Numbered from the stretch's first letter, positions 27,481 through 35,631 are shown. The stretch: DNA of 64,000 nucleotides from Paludibacteraceae bacterium (GCA_024399545.1 JAKSNS010000009.1:1-64000), one strand, 5' to 3'. Notes: a model not told the origin generated them from the sequence alone. Made by a program: numbers and translations.

Positions 27481-28086
27481 CTATAATCCGTTTTTCCTGG
27501 CATAGCATGCCATTTTCACCAATATCCTGTCACAGCGGCTGTAGAGGTACGTTTTGCTGATTCCCAACCTTTCGCACTGTCTCGTCACATTGTCGTCACT
27601 GTCGGTCGTCCAGAACCTTATGCGGATAAGCTCACGCTCCCCGTCGGTGAGGCATTCCATGATTTTCCCGACACGCTCCATCACCTTCTCGCGCCGCGCC
27701 TCATCGCCCGAATAGTCCGAGTCCAGCATCTCCGACCTCGGACACGAGTCATCCTCGCCGCCCACACATCCGTCCAACGACACGAAACGGACAAACACCC
27801 TCTGGCTCTGGCTTAGGTACGAAACAAGGCAATGCCTCATGATGAATTTAGCCACGCAGCCGTTTATATACAGTGTCGCGAAAGTCACGAGCGAGGCTTC
27901 ATCGCCCTCCCTATACCTCAGCACCGCATTGCATAGCGCAAGTCTCGCCTCCTGAATCACGTCCTGCGCGAATATCCCTGCCCTTGCGCTGTAACGCCGT
28001 GCTATGCCGTCGGCATATCCGATATGTTTCATCACCATGTCTGTCATTTTTCCGTCCAGTACGGGTCTATTTTTCTCGTTATCCAT
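27481..28086 (-). CDS. Sigma-70-like factor of the island
   Basis: 201 residues. Region 2 is visible as DVIQEARLALCNAVLRY plus SLVTFATLYINGCVAKFI. Region 4 is visible as LTDGERELIRIRFW followed by a helix-turn-helix, CERLGISKTYLYSRCDRIL. Between them lies an acidic linker (GEDDSCPRSEMLDSDYSGDE). It leads the operon that contains the primase-like gene. Its upstream region carries a 21-bp box repeated only ahead of the lysis cassette at 35296, so it is a good candidate for controlling both. No anti-sigma gene is evident unless it is the next gene. Confidence 0.75.
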   Translation of the reverse strand: MDNEKNRPVLDGKMTDMVMKHIGYADGIARRYSARAGIFAQDVIQEARLALCNAVLRYREGDEASLVTFATLYINGCVAKFIMRHCLVSYLSQSQRVFVRFVSLDGCVGGEDDSCPRSEMLDSDYSGDEARREKVMERVGKIMECLTDGERELIRIRFWTTDSDDNVTRQCERLGISKTYLYSRCDRILVKMACYARKNGL

Positions 28087-28107
28087 ATTATCTCACGGGC
28101 TTTTGTT

Positions 28108-28128
28108 GCCCTTCACTATAGTTTTTCC
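28108..28128 (-). promoter_or_regulatory. Shared 21-bp box upstream of the sigma operon
   Basis: Minus-strand GGAAAAACTATAGTGAAGG followed by GC, 21 bp before the ATG at 28086. The same 21 bases occur on the plus strand at 35222-35242. In both places the terminal GGGC is followed after 7 to 12 bases by GCCCG, which could form a small hairpin. There is no TAnnTTTG promoter here. It is either a promoter for the island's own sigma factor or an operator. Confidence 0.75.
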
Positions 28129-28146
28129 GTTATTCAGCCTGACATT

Positions 28147-28176
28147 CAGTTCCTAACAGTTCCTAATAGTTCCTAA
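28147..28176. repeat. Three 10-bp iterons upstream of the sigma box
   Basis: Plus strand CAGTTCCTAA, CAGTTCCTAA, TAGTTCCTAA in tandem, that is AGGAACT spaced 10 bp on the minus strand. They end about 18 bp from the shared box and touch the stop codon of the next gene. One helical turn of spacing suits a protein-binding array. Confidence 0.7.
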
Positions 28177-28566
28177 TCACTCCATTATGCGAACCGTAAC
28201 AAACAGATTGTCAACATCTTCAAAACCTTTGGGAATTTTGACATCCATATCATTTTTCCGTGTCTCGCGCAGATTCGTGACATTGAAGAAACGCTCCAGC
28301 TCGCTGGCAGGGAACGGGCGGTTGCCTTTGCGCCATACGTACCGTTTGAAGACAAGTTCGGAGGAGTCGTGGGCGAAACACCTGCCGCAGAAATACGAGA
28401 GCAGTTTCGTCGATTGGAAACGTGTCTTCACCATTCCGTCCCGCAGATAGATGAACCCCCGTGCGAAGGCCAGGCAGAACACCTTTTCATTCATGTCGTC
28501 CAAGCAATCCTGGAGTTCGCGAGGCAATAGATTGATAATCTCGCTGTCCGTCAAATCATTAGTCAT
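28177..28566 (-). CDS. Uncharacterised protein with its own promoter
   Basis: 129 residues from ATG 28566, starting MTNDLTDSEIINLLPRELQD. It holds one pair of cysteines in YFCGRCF and a basic patch (KRYVWRKGNRPFPASE). The family is not recognised. A standard promoter at 28622-28654 fixes the start, and longer frames upstream would precede the transcript. It lies head-to-tail before the sigma operon and might regulate it, which is a guess from position. Confidence 0.65.
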   Translation of the reverse strand: MTNDLTDSEIINLLPRELQDCLDDMNEKVFCLAFARGFIYLRDGMVKTRFQSTKLLSYFCGRCFAHDSSELVFKRYVWRKGNRPFPASELERFFNVTNLRETRKNDMDVKIPKGFEDVDNLFVTVRIME

Positions 28567-28621
28567 AACATTATGTGCTTTTATCGAAAATCCCTGTTCG
28601 GTGCTTTCGTTGTTTCCGACG

Positions 28622-28654
28622 GCAAAGTTAGCGCAAAATAACAACATAACCAAC
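28622..28654 (-). promoter_or_regulatory. Promoter of the 28566 gene
   Basis: Minus-strand TAACTTTGC (28622-28630) with GTTG (28651-28654) 20 bp upstream. Unlike the sigma operon, this gene uses the housekeeping pattern. Confidence 0.7.
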
Positions 28655-28679
28655 TGATTTACTGATTATTTACACACCG

Positions 28680-29035
28680 AAACGCAGTTTAAGAGGAAGC
28701 AAGAGGAATGACCGTTTTCGCAAGAGGAACGCAAGAGGGAGAGCCGTTTAGTGAGAGATTTTCAGAGAACACACCCCATTTCCATGGTTTCATCAAGAGA
28801 AATAGCACAACAACATTTCGTGTAGATGATTTGTATGCAAACTTAAAAGCTCTGAAAGAGCGACATAAATCAGCCCAGGGTGTAAACCCTGGGTAACAAT
28901 GCAATACAATTGCCACATTTCTGTGGCGTGCGTTAGCTAAGCCATCCCGCTAACCCTTAGAACGGCCAATGCCAACACGCGAAACTTGAGTAGACTTAAA
29001 GAACCAACCCCAAGAGAAAACAAGAGAAAATAAGA
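28680..29035. other. Intergenic region with hairpin and simple repeats
   Basis: No convincing gene. AGAGGAA words recur near 28690-28730. CCCAGGGT and ACCCTGGG (28874-28893) form a perfect 8-bp stem with a GTAA loop, sharing AGGGyGTAAACCCT with 24051-24063. A short AAGAGAAAA-type tandem lies at about 29011-29040. A 62-codon open frame at 28708-28896 lacks recognisable features. Confidence 0.5.
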
Positions 29036-29042
29036 GAAAAAA

Positions 29043-29073
29043 AACCGCCATTGACAATAATGTCAATGGCGGC
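29043..29073 (-). terminator. Terminator of the HIRAN-like gene
   Basis: A perfect stem, CCGCCATTGACA with TGTCAATGGCGG, loop TTAT; on the minus strand it is followed by eight T. It lies 32 bp past the stop at 29105. Confidence 0.92.
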
Positions 29074-29104
29074 ACATCAAAAACCGTCCGTCGGACGTCA
29101 TATT

Positions 29105-30355
29105 TCAATCAAAAAGCGATGCAATCTGTAGGCATAACGCCTTTTCCTTTCCGTCACTCCACTGCGTGAAATCAGGTTTGAACGCCTCCCTGAGTTTGTT
29201 ATGGTCCGTCCTGCCACGCATATACTGGCCTATGGAGTATGCCAGTTTCCGCATCCTGTCGCCTGACATCCACCCTAAAAGGTTCCTCTCGGCAAGCCAT
29301 TCCACAAATTTCAAATAGTCACTCTGGTTGACCAGCAACTGCCGGTCACGCAGCACACAATAGATGAGAGCGAGATTTTTTGGGGAGTTGTTATAGTACA
29401 GCCTTACCACCGTCGCAAGCTTATCCGACACATCAACCGTCAGCACATCGCTCACGCGGACGGCACACCCATCCTTGCTTTGACGGAGCGCAATGCGCAC
29501 AGCCATAAGGGTCTGCAACTGGCGGAGCTTCATATATGGCAGCCTCAGATAGCGCACCTTTCCGATATACTCGGCAGGGTCACGGTCGTATGCCTTCACT
29601 AAGAAATCGGGCAACGACCGCACATTCTCCTCCGCACTGTCGCCCATATAACGAATCAGGTCACGCACCTCCGCCGAATGCGACTGACACACAAGGTTTG
29701 CCACCTGCCGGCGCACACACTCGTCGCTGCCGATATGCTTGTAAGTGAACCTCAGCATAACCAGGGCGTCTGCATACCCCTCCACCGAGCTTGCGCAATC
29801 CTCCATACGGCCTATGATTTCGGTCAACTGACGCTCGGTCTCACCGCTGATGTCACGCCATATATTGTCGCACACGAACCTGCGGCACCGCTCCATCCTG
29901 TCGTCCCACGCATCGCCACGGTTAACCCTCACCTGCAGGTTGTTCAGCATGGCTTTCAGACCTATCTCCTCGTCTGTCTGCCTGAGCAGCTCGCCGCCAT
30001 AGCTCCATTTGCGGAGAGGGTTGCAATCCGTGTGGCACGAAGGCGTCACCTCGTTCTTCACCTTGACAATCAGCGAAATCATCGCATTCTTGCGGTCAAT
30101 GAAAACGACATCCCCGAAGACCGTCAGTCCGTTTATTCTGAGGATGCTTTCGGCAATGTCCCGTTCGTGACCTGTCATGACATACCCCACGAACTTGCTG
30201 TCCATATATGCCCGGACGGCGTTCTTCTCCGCCACATTCTCACTGTCGATATGCAGTGTCATGCTGTTGCCCTCGGCTGTTGTGTAAAGTTCTTCGAGTC
30301 TGCCCCGGTAATCGTGGTAATTCAACCCCACGATATGAAATCTGTATTGAAACAT
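29105..30355 (-). CDS. Large uncharacterised protein with HIRAN-like N-terminus
   Basis: 416 residues. The first 90 residues (RFHIVGLNYHDY, then IDSENVAEKNAVRAYMDSKF and VGYV) resemble the HIRAN fold, a small beta-barrel found with DNA-processing proteins. The remaining 320 residues are mostly helical and charged, with no motif I can name (for example RRFVCDNIWRDISGETERQL, PDFLVKAYDRDPAEYIGKVR). It stands alone between a family-B scrap and a strong terminator. A DNA-binding role is possible but unproven. Confidence 0.55.
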   Translation of the reverse strand: MFQYRFHIVGLNYHDYRGRLEELYTTAEGNSMTLHIDSENVAEKNAVRAYMDSKFVGYVMTGHERDIAESILRINGLTVFGDVVFIDRKNAMISLIVKVKNEVTPSCHTDCNPLRKWSYGGELLRQTDEEIGLKAMLNNLQVRVNRGDAWDDRMERCRRFVCDNIWRDISGETERQLTEIIGRMEDCASSVEGYADALVMLRFTYKHIGSDECVRRQVANLVCQSHSAEVRDLIRYMGDSAEENVRSLPDFLVKAYDRDPAEYIGKVRYLRLPYMKLRQLQTLMAVRIALRQSKDGCAVRVSDVLTVDVSDKLATVVRLYYNNSPKNLALIYCVLRDRQLLVNQSDYLKFVEWLAERNLLGWMSGDRMRKLAYSIGQYMRGRTDHNKLREAFKPDFTQWSDGKEKALCLQIASLFD

Positions 30356-30445
30356 AATACTTTGTGATTTAATGGTTATATTAATTCACCAAGATTATGT
30401 ACTAACGCGCTATGTATATAATAATGGTCTTATATTGTAAAAGCA

Positions 30446-30479
30446 ACCACAGTTTTTAGTGAAATATTTGAAATCAATC
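30446..30479. repeat. Decayed end of family-B element
   Basis: ACCACAGTTTTTAGTGAAAT, then ATTTGAAATC, a shortened and mutated copy of the family-B end, between the HNH and HIRAN-like genes. Confidence 0.6.
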
Positions 30480-30510
30480 AGACAACACGTCCATAGTGAT
30501 TTTTTAAGAA

Positions 30511-31257
30511 TCATAAAGATTTTTGCAATCGTATAGTTTCCTTGAAATCAGGTATCATAGAGGCACAAATACTGTTTTTATGTATGACACGATGACAATT
30601 CGGACATACTGGCAAAAGGTTTTCTAATGCTTTATATATTGTTTGTTTTATACTCACACCCCCATACATAAAAATCGGCTTCATGTGATGAATCTCTATG
30701 CCTGATTTACCAAATCGTTCGCCATAAAAAGATTTGAATTCAAATCCACAACAATTGCAAACAATTAATCCATTGTGCGAAAAATGTTCGATAGCACAAT
30801 CTCTAAGCTTTTTGGATCTCTCATAACTTTTAGTATGATAAAATCTGGCTTCTCCTTCAGATACAAATTCATAGAAATGTTGTATTTTCTCACTTGTTTT
30901 TATGGTATTTAAGCCTTCTTTTATGTCTGAGTATGCAAAATCTGTGGTAAAAAGATATTTTAGATTGTCTATGTTTTTTTCCACATACTGACTGCCAGCT
31001 ACGGTTATTTGGTACTTACCGTTGACATAAGTAGCATATCCATTTCGAGAAAATGTGTTGTGACTCTTTAAGTTTCTTACTATTTGCGAGAAATGCGTAT
31101 CTTTCCTATTCGCCAAAATTTCAGCATCGATTCCTGTTGGATGCATTAATTCTGTCAATCGTTTTATGAGTTCGTCTGTCCTAATGTGTTTGTTTAAGGA
31201 ATACATCAAGTAAAGACTTGGCAATACTAATTCCTGTTCTGTTATACGTCCTTCCAT
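30511..31257 (-). CDS. HNH endonuclease
   Basis: 248 residues. The C-terminal third has the HNH fold: zinc-type cysteine pairs in CNCCGFEF and CPNCHRVIH, with the catalytic EIHHMKPIFMYGG between them. The N-terminal part (RITEQELVLPSLYLMYSLNK) looks like a winged-helix region of the kind seen in restriction-related HNH proteins. It lies downstream of a restriction-modification pair but is separated from it by a family-A element. It may be a second nuclease of that system or an independent defence gene. Confidence 0.82.
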   Translation of the reverse strand: MEGRITEQELVLPSLYLMYSLNKHIRTDELIKRLTELMHPTGIDAEILANRKDTHFSQIVRNLKSHNTFSRNGYATYVNGKYQITVAGSQYVEKNIDNLKYLFTTDFAYSDIKEGLNTIKTSEKIQHFYEFVSEGEARFYHTKSYERSKKLRDCAIEHFSHNGLIVCNCCGFEFKSFYGERFGKSGIEIHHMKPIFMYGGVSIKQTIYKALENLLPVCPNCHRVIHKNSICASMIPDFKETIRLQKSL

Positions 31258-31266
31258 AGTAGTTTA

Positions 31267-31446
31267 GTGATGATGAAATAATAACTTGAAACGATTTTGC
31301 TCAGATTGTTAGTTTATTTTGAGGTTGTGAAGAAGGAGTTTAGCGGGCTAAATGACTGATGAACAACATCAAAATAAACAACAAGATGAGTAAAAGCGGA
31401 ACAAGTAAAATCTCATATTTGTACCAAGTTATTATTTTATCATCAC
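31267..31446. mobile_element. Family-A miniature inverted-repeat element
   Basis: 180 bp with inverted ends (GTGATGATGAAATAATAACT type) flanked by TTA on each side. Inside are a central TTTAGCGGGCTAAA palindrome and TTTTGATGTTGT-like arms (here TTTTGAGGTTGT facing ACAACATCAAAA). It fills the gap between the methyltransferase stop and the HNH start; the TTA duplicate forms the methyltransferase stop codon. Confidence 0.9.
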
Positions 31447-33441
31447 TTAATAATTTGTTATGAGCAAATGTGTGACTTTTTTGTCGTTCCTATTCATGAA
31501 ACTCACAAGGTACTCCTTATCAAAAGTACGTATGCTTATTCCATCCTTGTTGTAGAGATTGTAAATGAAATCAGTATTCTTGATAACCATCATCCATTTT
31601 GCACGGCATTCGTTTATCATATAATTAGCCAATCGTTTTTGGTCTTCTCTGGTAAAAGCATTCTGAGCGTATGTGCTGAAATCGCTGTCGTAAGGAGGAT
31701 CTAAAAACACAAAATCTTCTTCTGTTGGATTTGTCTCCCGTAGGAACACTTCAAAATCCTTGTTGAAAAGATTTGCATTTTGAAAATGCTTTTTGACTTC
31801 TTGCGAACGATAATAATCCAGTTTCCTTGCCATCAGCTTGCTGTTATACGCTATTCCACCGTATGGCACATTAAATTCACCTTTGCTGCTATATCTAAAC
31901 ATTCCACTATAAGCATAATTTCTCATAAAGAAGAAAAGTGCGCATTGTAACTCTTTACTAAGATTTTCTTTGTGATTATATAAATTGCGGTAATTCATAT
32001 AAACTGCACTTTTTATGGCTGTTTCGATATTATCAAGCAAATCTTCATCTGGAAGCAAATGTTTTTGTAACTCCAATTCGTGCATTCTAACCATTTTGCG
32101 ATGAAGATTTGTTTCCAATTCTTTTAATAATATGCATGAATAGGATGCAAATTCCGTTCCAATAATTGCAATGATTTCGTCTTTACGCTCTTGACAAAAT
32201 TGCTGTACAAACGATTTCAGTTCTATCTCATTTATTTCACCATTCCTATAACTTAAGTACTTATTGACCAAAATTTTATTAGAATCAAAAAAAGCAATTG
32301 TATTTTTCCAAGACTCATCAATCGATTCGCATAATCTATAAAATTCATCATTAGCTTTTGCTATGTTGTCATACAGCGATATCAACTCTTCAGATAAATC
32401 ATTTATATAATATTGTTCCGAATCTATTGCCATAAATACAGCCCCCCCTCCTACAAAAGGCTCGAAGAATCTTTTAAATCGTGGCACGTTTGGCAATATG
32501 TATTTCAATTCCTTTTCCTTGCCTCCTGGCCACTTGATAATGGGTTGCAACCCTGTAAACAACACTTTGCCATACTGTTTGTCCTGTTTTTTATTATGGA
32601 AAAACTCATCTATGTCAAACAAGTTGGATTGATAGGCACATACGCTTTCATTCGCATTATTTGTACTATCCGTTTCTTGAATGGTGTATCCTTTATTTCC
32701 TTTCATATATTGTTTGCTTTCTTGTCTTAAAAACGCTGTTTCTATTCGCTCTTTCGCAGCATCGAAATAATTGGCATTAATCTCTATTCCAATAAAGCGT
32801 CTATCCAATTCCATTGCAGCGACCCCCATCGACCCGACTCCCATAAAAGGGTCAAAAATAATGTCATCCCTGTTGGATGCTATTTCTATCATCTTTTTAA
32901 GAATAGATACTGGTTTCTGTGCAGGATGCTTGGGGGTAGCAAGTCGTTCTGGTCGCATACATATAGGACTTTCTACAAAGTTGTGCATTTCTGCCTGAGA
33001 AATGAAATTCCATGTATGACGCTTATTCCAACATGTGAATATCATTTCGCAACTATTCAGAAACCCAGCCTTGAAAATTTTAGGAGCAGGGTTTGTCTTG
33101 TGCCAAATCATAAAGTTTGTTGTGTCAAACTTGTGATCCAGACAATTATACCAACGACCTAAATGATTGTAAGATGTAAAAATGAATAAGTTTCCTGTTG
33201 GCTTTAAAATTCTTATAAACTCATCAGCCCACTCTTCTGGATTGAAGTCAATCATATCCCATTCTGCCACATCATTGTTCATTGGAGAACGTCCTGGCAA
33301 AGGAATATTTCCAGTTGAGTGTTTTCCCAAATTATAAGGAGGGTCTGTCAATATGAAGTCAACAGAATTATCAGGAATATGTTTAATCACATTCCTGCTG
33401 TCAGCTCTCAAAATACATTTACGCCAATTAGGATCTTTCAT
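31447..33441 (-). CDS. Fused double DNA methyltransferase
   Basis: 664 residues containing two different amino-methyltransferases. Residues 1 to about 230 are beta-class: motif IV TDPPYNLG (Asp33) comes first and the SAM motif DPFMGVGSMGVAAMELDRRFI later. Residues about 285-664 are of the Dam/D12 alpha-class: KWPGGKEKELKYI and FFEPFVGGGAVF first, then motif IV FVFLDPPYDS (Asp581). Both active sites look intact. A double enzyme could protect both strands of an asymmetric site. Its ATG overlaps the restriction gene's stop by 4 bp. Confidence 0.9.
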   Translation of the reverse strand: MKDPNWRKCILRADSRNVIKHIPDNSVDFILTDPPYNLGKHSTGNIPLPGRSPMNNDVAEWDMIDFNPEEWADEFIRILKPTGNLFIFTSYNHLGRWYNCLDHKFDTTNFMIWHKTNPAPKIFKAGFLNSCEMIFTCWNKRHTWNFISQAEMHNFVESPICMRPERLATPKHPAQKPVSILKKMIEIASNRDDIIFDPFMGVGSMGVAAMELDRRFIGIEINANYFDAAKERIETAFLRQESKQYMKGNKGYTIQETDSTNNANESVCAYQSNLFDIDEFFHNKKQDKQYGKVLFTGLQPIIKWPGGKEKELKYILPNVPRFKRFFEPFVGGGAVFMAIDSEQYYINDLSEELISLYDNIAKANDEFYRLCESIDESWKNTIAFFDSNKILVNKYLSYRNGEINEIELKSFVQQFCQERKDEIIAIIGTEFASYSCILLKELETNLHRKMVRMHELELQKHLLPDEDLLDNIETAIKSAVYMNYRNLYNHKENLSKELQCALFFFMRNYAYSGMFRYSSKGEFNVPYGGIAYNSKLMARKLDYYRSQEVKKHFQNANLFNKDFEVFLRETNPTEEDFVFLDPPYDSDFSTYAQNAFTREDQKRLANYMINECRAKWMMVIKNTDFIYNLYNKDGISIRTFDKEYLVSFMNRNDKKVTHLLITNY

Positions 33442-34253
33442 TGTCTGTTTGGTAAATACACGTCTTTTATCTCGTTCAGGGCTTCATTTATATAGTGGGC
33501 ATTTTGTCGATATTCATCAATCACAATGTCATAACCATTTCCCATCTTACAAACCAAATTCCAGAAGTCCCTGCTGATACATAACTCTTCTTCGCAAAAG
33601 AATTGACGGACACGCCCCTGTGTCCAAGGCTTTCCTTCTCCGTACCTATTATAAGCTGTTGCAAAAAGTATTTTGACATTATCTTCGCCCAACTGATTGG
33701 TTAGAATACAATATTGCTCAAGCAGGGCTTCCTTCTCCGACCTTGCTTTCTTGTTATCCAAATCGCCTCCAATTTTCAACTCTATCAGATAGTGCATTTC
33801 AGTCTCTTCATCGACCAGATAATAGTCACTCTCGTGGCGTTTGGTTTCTGCCGTGCCTCTCTTTTCCGAAATGCCTTGGTAATCCGACAACTTGGGAATC
33901 CTTCTGTTTTCGCTTCGCTTGTATTGTTCCAACAGTTCTGCTATGTAATCCGTCTGCTCTTTATACAGCGTTCCCCCGACATGCTGACTGACAATATAAT
34001 TGAGCTTGGCTATATTGATTGCCATCTTTTCCAACATATTGCCAAGAGAACTGTCAAGTGAACGAGCCAAAGCTGAGTAATACTGTATTTCTGGACCTAA
34101 TGCGGCTATAAACACATTGTGTATCTTCATATTTATCACGCCATCCTCATTGTCTTTCTCTACAATATGACGTGTCGAAAATGCTTCTGCATATACTTGC
34201 ACTGCAGTTCTGACTATTGAACGTATGGCTTTTTCTTTCTCTGCTTCATTCAT
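33438..34253 (-). CDS. Type II restriction endonuclease (possibly TdeIII-like)
   Basis: 271 residues. A PD-(D/E)XK core is visible at ESDYYLVDEETEMHYLIELKIGG (Asp, then Glu-x-Lys). The N-terminal region (HIVEKDNEDGVINMKIHNVF, YYSALARSLDSSLGNMLE) recalls TdeIII-type restriction enzymes; I am less sure of that subfamily than of the nuclease fold. Its stop overlaps the methyltransferase start by 4 bp (ATGA), so the nuclease is translated first and the two are coupled. The target sequence cannot be read from this. Confidence 0.75.
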   Translation of the reverse strand: MNEAEKEKAIRSIVRTAVQVYAEAFSTRHIVEKDNEDGVINMKIHNVFIAALGPEIQYYSALARSLDSSLGNMLEKMAINIAKLNYIVSQHVGGTLYKEQTDYIAELLEQYKRSENRRIPKLSDYQGISEKRGTAETKRHESDYYLVDEETEMHYLIELKIGGDLDNKKARSEKEALLEQYCILTNQLGEDNVKILFATAYNRYGEGKPWTQGRVRQFFCEEELCISRDFWNLVCKMGNGYDIVIDEYRQNAHYINEALNEIKDVYLPNRQ

Positions 34254-34406
34254 AATATAAATTTTTTATGGTTTCTTTTGATAATACGACTTTGCCCAAT
34301 TGGGACTTAATCATTCATTGGGACAGGTTCACTGACCCTTCCGAATGTAGCCGAGCTTCGCAAATTCGCTGCAAAGATACGGATTTTTTTTGGTATATGC
34401 AAGAAT

Positions 34407-34786
34407 GACCCCCAAGTTTTTTGGTGAAATTATTGAAATAATTGAAATCGACGGGTCAAAAGGGACAGAGAGTGTCTTGGGGTGTCGTTGAACGGTGCGT
34501 AGTTTTTTTTTGCAGAATCCCGACAAGGGCAGGAGCATTCTTGCATGGATGCAACAATGCACTTAGATTTACACCGCCATTTACACCGCCATTTTTTTGG
34601 ATTTACACCGCCATTCCACACACAAAACCACCAACACAAAACACCAAGAAAAGAGCAAGCCCAACCGTACCATAAACACCCCATTCCCCTCCCCTAAATC
34701 TCCCCATTCCCCCACATCTTCCTCCCTCTTGATTACTATGTGCGATTTCAATAATTTCAATAATTTCACCTAAAAACTTGGGGGTA
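34407..34786. mobile_element. Miniature inverted-repeat element, family B (larger copy)
   Basis: Inverted ends 34407-34450 and 34743-34786 match those at 11578-11773 (CCCCCAAG, then AGGTGAAATTATTGAAAT type). The core of about 290 bp shares GAGCAAGCCC and CCGTACCATAAA with the small copy. It adds three direct ATTTACACCGCCAT units (about 34566-34615) and C-rich runs. No transposase is present. Confidence 0.75.
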
Positions 34787-34879
34787 TGTTTTGCCCTCTC
34801 CAAAAAAATGAAGGAAACATTATAAAAAAAGTATATATTTATATAAGTATATATATATAATAATATAATAATGTGTCAG
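34787..34879. other. AT-rich tract between element copies
   Basis: Runs of TATATA and TAATAATA (about 34829-34872) with no gene, between the complete family-B element and another solo end. Confidence 0.6.
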
Positions 34880-34937
34880 CCCCCAAAAAAAGTGACCCGT
34901 AGAATTTCAAGTGAAATTATTGAAATTATTGAAATCG
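34880..34937. repeat. Solo end of family-B element
   Basis: CCCCCAAAAAAAGTGACC, extra bases, then AAGTGAAATTATTGAAATTA and TTGAAATCG; a left-type end lying 94 bp after the complete copy. Confidence 0.7.
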
Positions 34938-34964
34938 CGTGCAAGCCGAATGCAGAGCTGAAAG

Positions 34965-35026
34965 AAAGGTCGTTTAGTTCCTGAAAACCAAACTCGTTTG
35001 AGTTTTTCAGGAACTAAATGACCTTT
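34965..35026. repeat. Long palindromic hairpin within repeat sequence
   Basis: AAAGGTCGTTTAGTTCCTGA pairs with TCAGGAACTAAATGACCTTT with one mismatch, and the inner bases (AAACTC/GAGTTT) pair as well, giving arms of about 27 bp. It is nested in a wider inverted context, GCAGAGC (34952) with GCTCTGC (35041), followed by GCTGAGGCGCAGCCGACATT and short CTCAAAGCC repeats to 35130. There is no gene. Probably a further miniature element. Confidence 0.7.
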
Positions 35027-35221
35027 GCAAGCGTCAGCTTGCGCTCTGCTGAGGCGCAGCCGACATTCGAGGCTCAAAGCCTCAAATGCACTCTACCAAA
35101 GCCTCAAATCCCTCTGCCGAGGCACAAGCCTAAAACACAGCCACTTACCCCCTCAGCCGAAAAAAAATTCCCTGTTTTAGGATTATTTAACGCCATTTCG
35201 CGGAAAAAACGCGCGACGAAG

Positions 35222-35242
35222 GGAAAAACTATAGTGAAGGGC
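35222..35242 (+). promoter_or_regulatory. Shared 21-bp box upstream of the lysis cassette
   Basis: Identical to the 21 bases at 28108-28128 (minus strand): GGAAAAACTATAGTGAAGG then GC. After it, GATTGGCCATTA and GCCCG again allow a GGGC/GCCC hairpin. It lies 53 bp before ATG 35296. No TAnnTTTG box is present in this leader. Confidence 0.75.
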
Positions 35243-35295
35243 GATTGGCCATTAGCCCGGAACAAATTATTAACCATCTAAAAACCTAAAAAATT

Positions 35296-35613
35296 ATGGC
35301 AATTGCAAGACCAATTTCGTTGCTGAAGAGTATCAGCGGTAAGTTGAACAAGAAAGAGGACCAGGTGTTCTACGTGAAGTACGGTAAGAACTTCGTGTGG
35401 ACGAACAGGGGTGTCCATTCGTTCAATGCGGCTCAGCTGGCCACCCAGACCACGTTGGCACTGGCTGCCGCCCAGGTGAAGACCATCATGGCGAACCCAA
35501 CCCAGTTGGCAACCTACGAGGCAGGTTTCAAGAACCAGGAAAAGTACCAGACGCTCCGTGGCTTCATCATGGCGGACGCATTCGCGCAAATCAAGGCTGC
35601 TGAGGAGGATTAA
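35296..35613 (+). CDS. Small conserved-looking basic protein of the island
   Basis: 105 residues: MAIARPISLLKSISGKLNKK, a beta-type QVFYVKYGKNFVWTNR, then an Ala/Gln-rich helical region and KYQTLRGFIMADAFAQ. There is no membrane helix, and Cys and His are scarce. I recall similar small proteins beside amidase genes in Bacteroidota elements but cannot name a family. It is first after the shared box and is followed by a strong terminator before the amidase, so it is probably made in excess of the downstream proteins. Confidence 0.75.
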   Translation: MAIARPISLLKSISGKLNKKEDQVFYVKYGKNFVWTNRGVHSFNAAQLATQTTLALAAAQVKTIMANPTQLATYEAGFKNQEKYQTLRGFIMADAFAQIKAAEED

Positions 35614-35631
35614 GACGCTTTGATGCCGTCT

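Noticed and set aside
28108..28128. T7-like phage RNA polymerase promoter
   Set aside because: CTATAG recalls the T7 core, but the rest does not match and no single-subunit RNA polymerase gene is in the window.
28708..28896. Small gene on the plus strand
   Set aside because: The 62-codon frame has no ribosome site, promoter or recognisable motif and ends inside a hairpin repeat.
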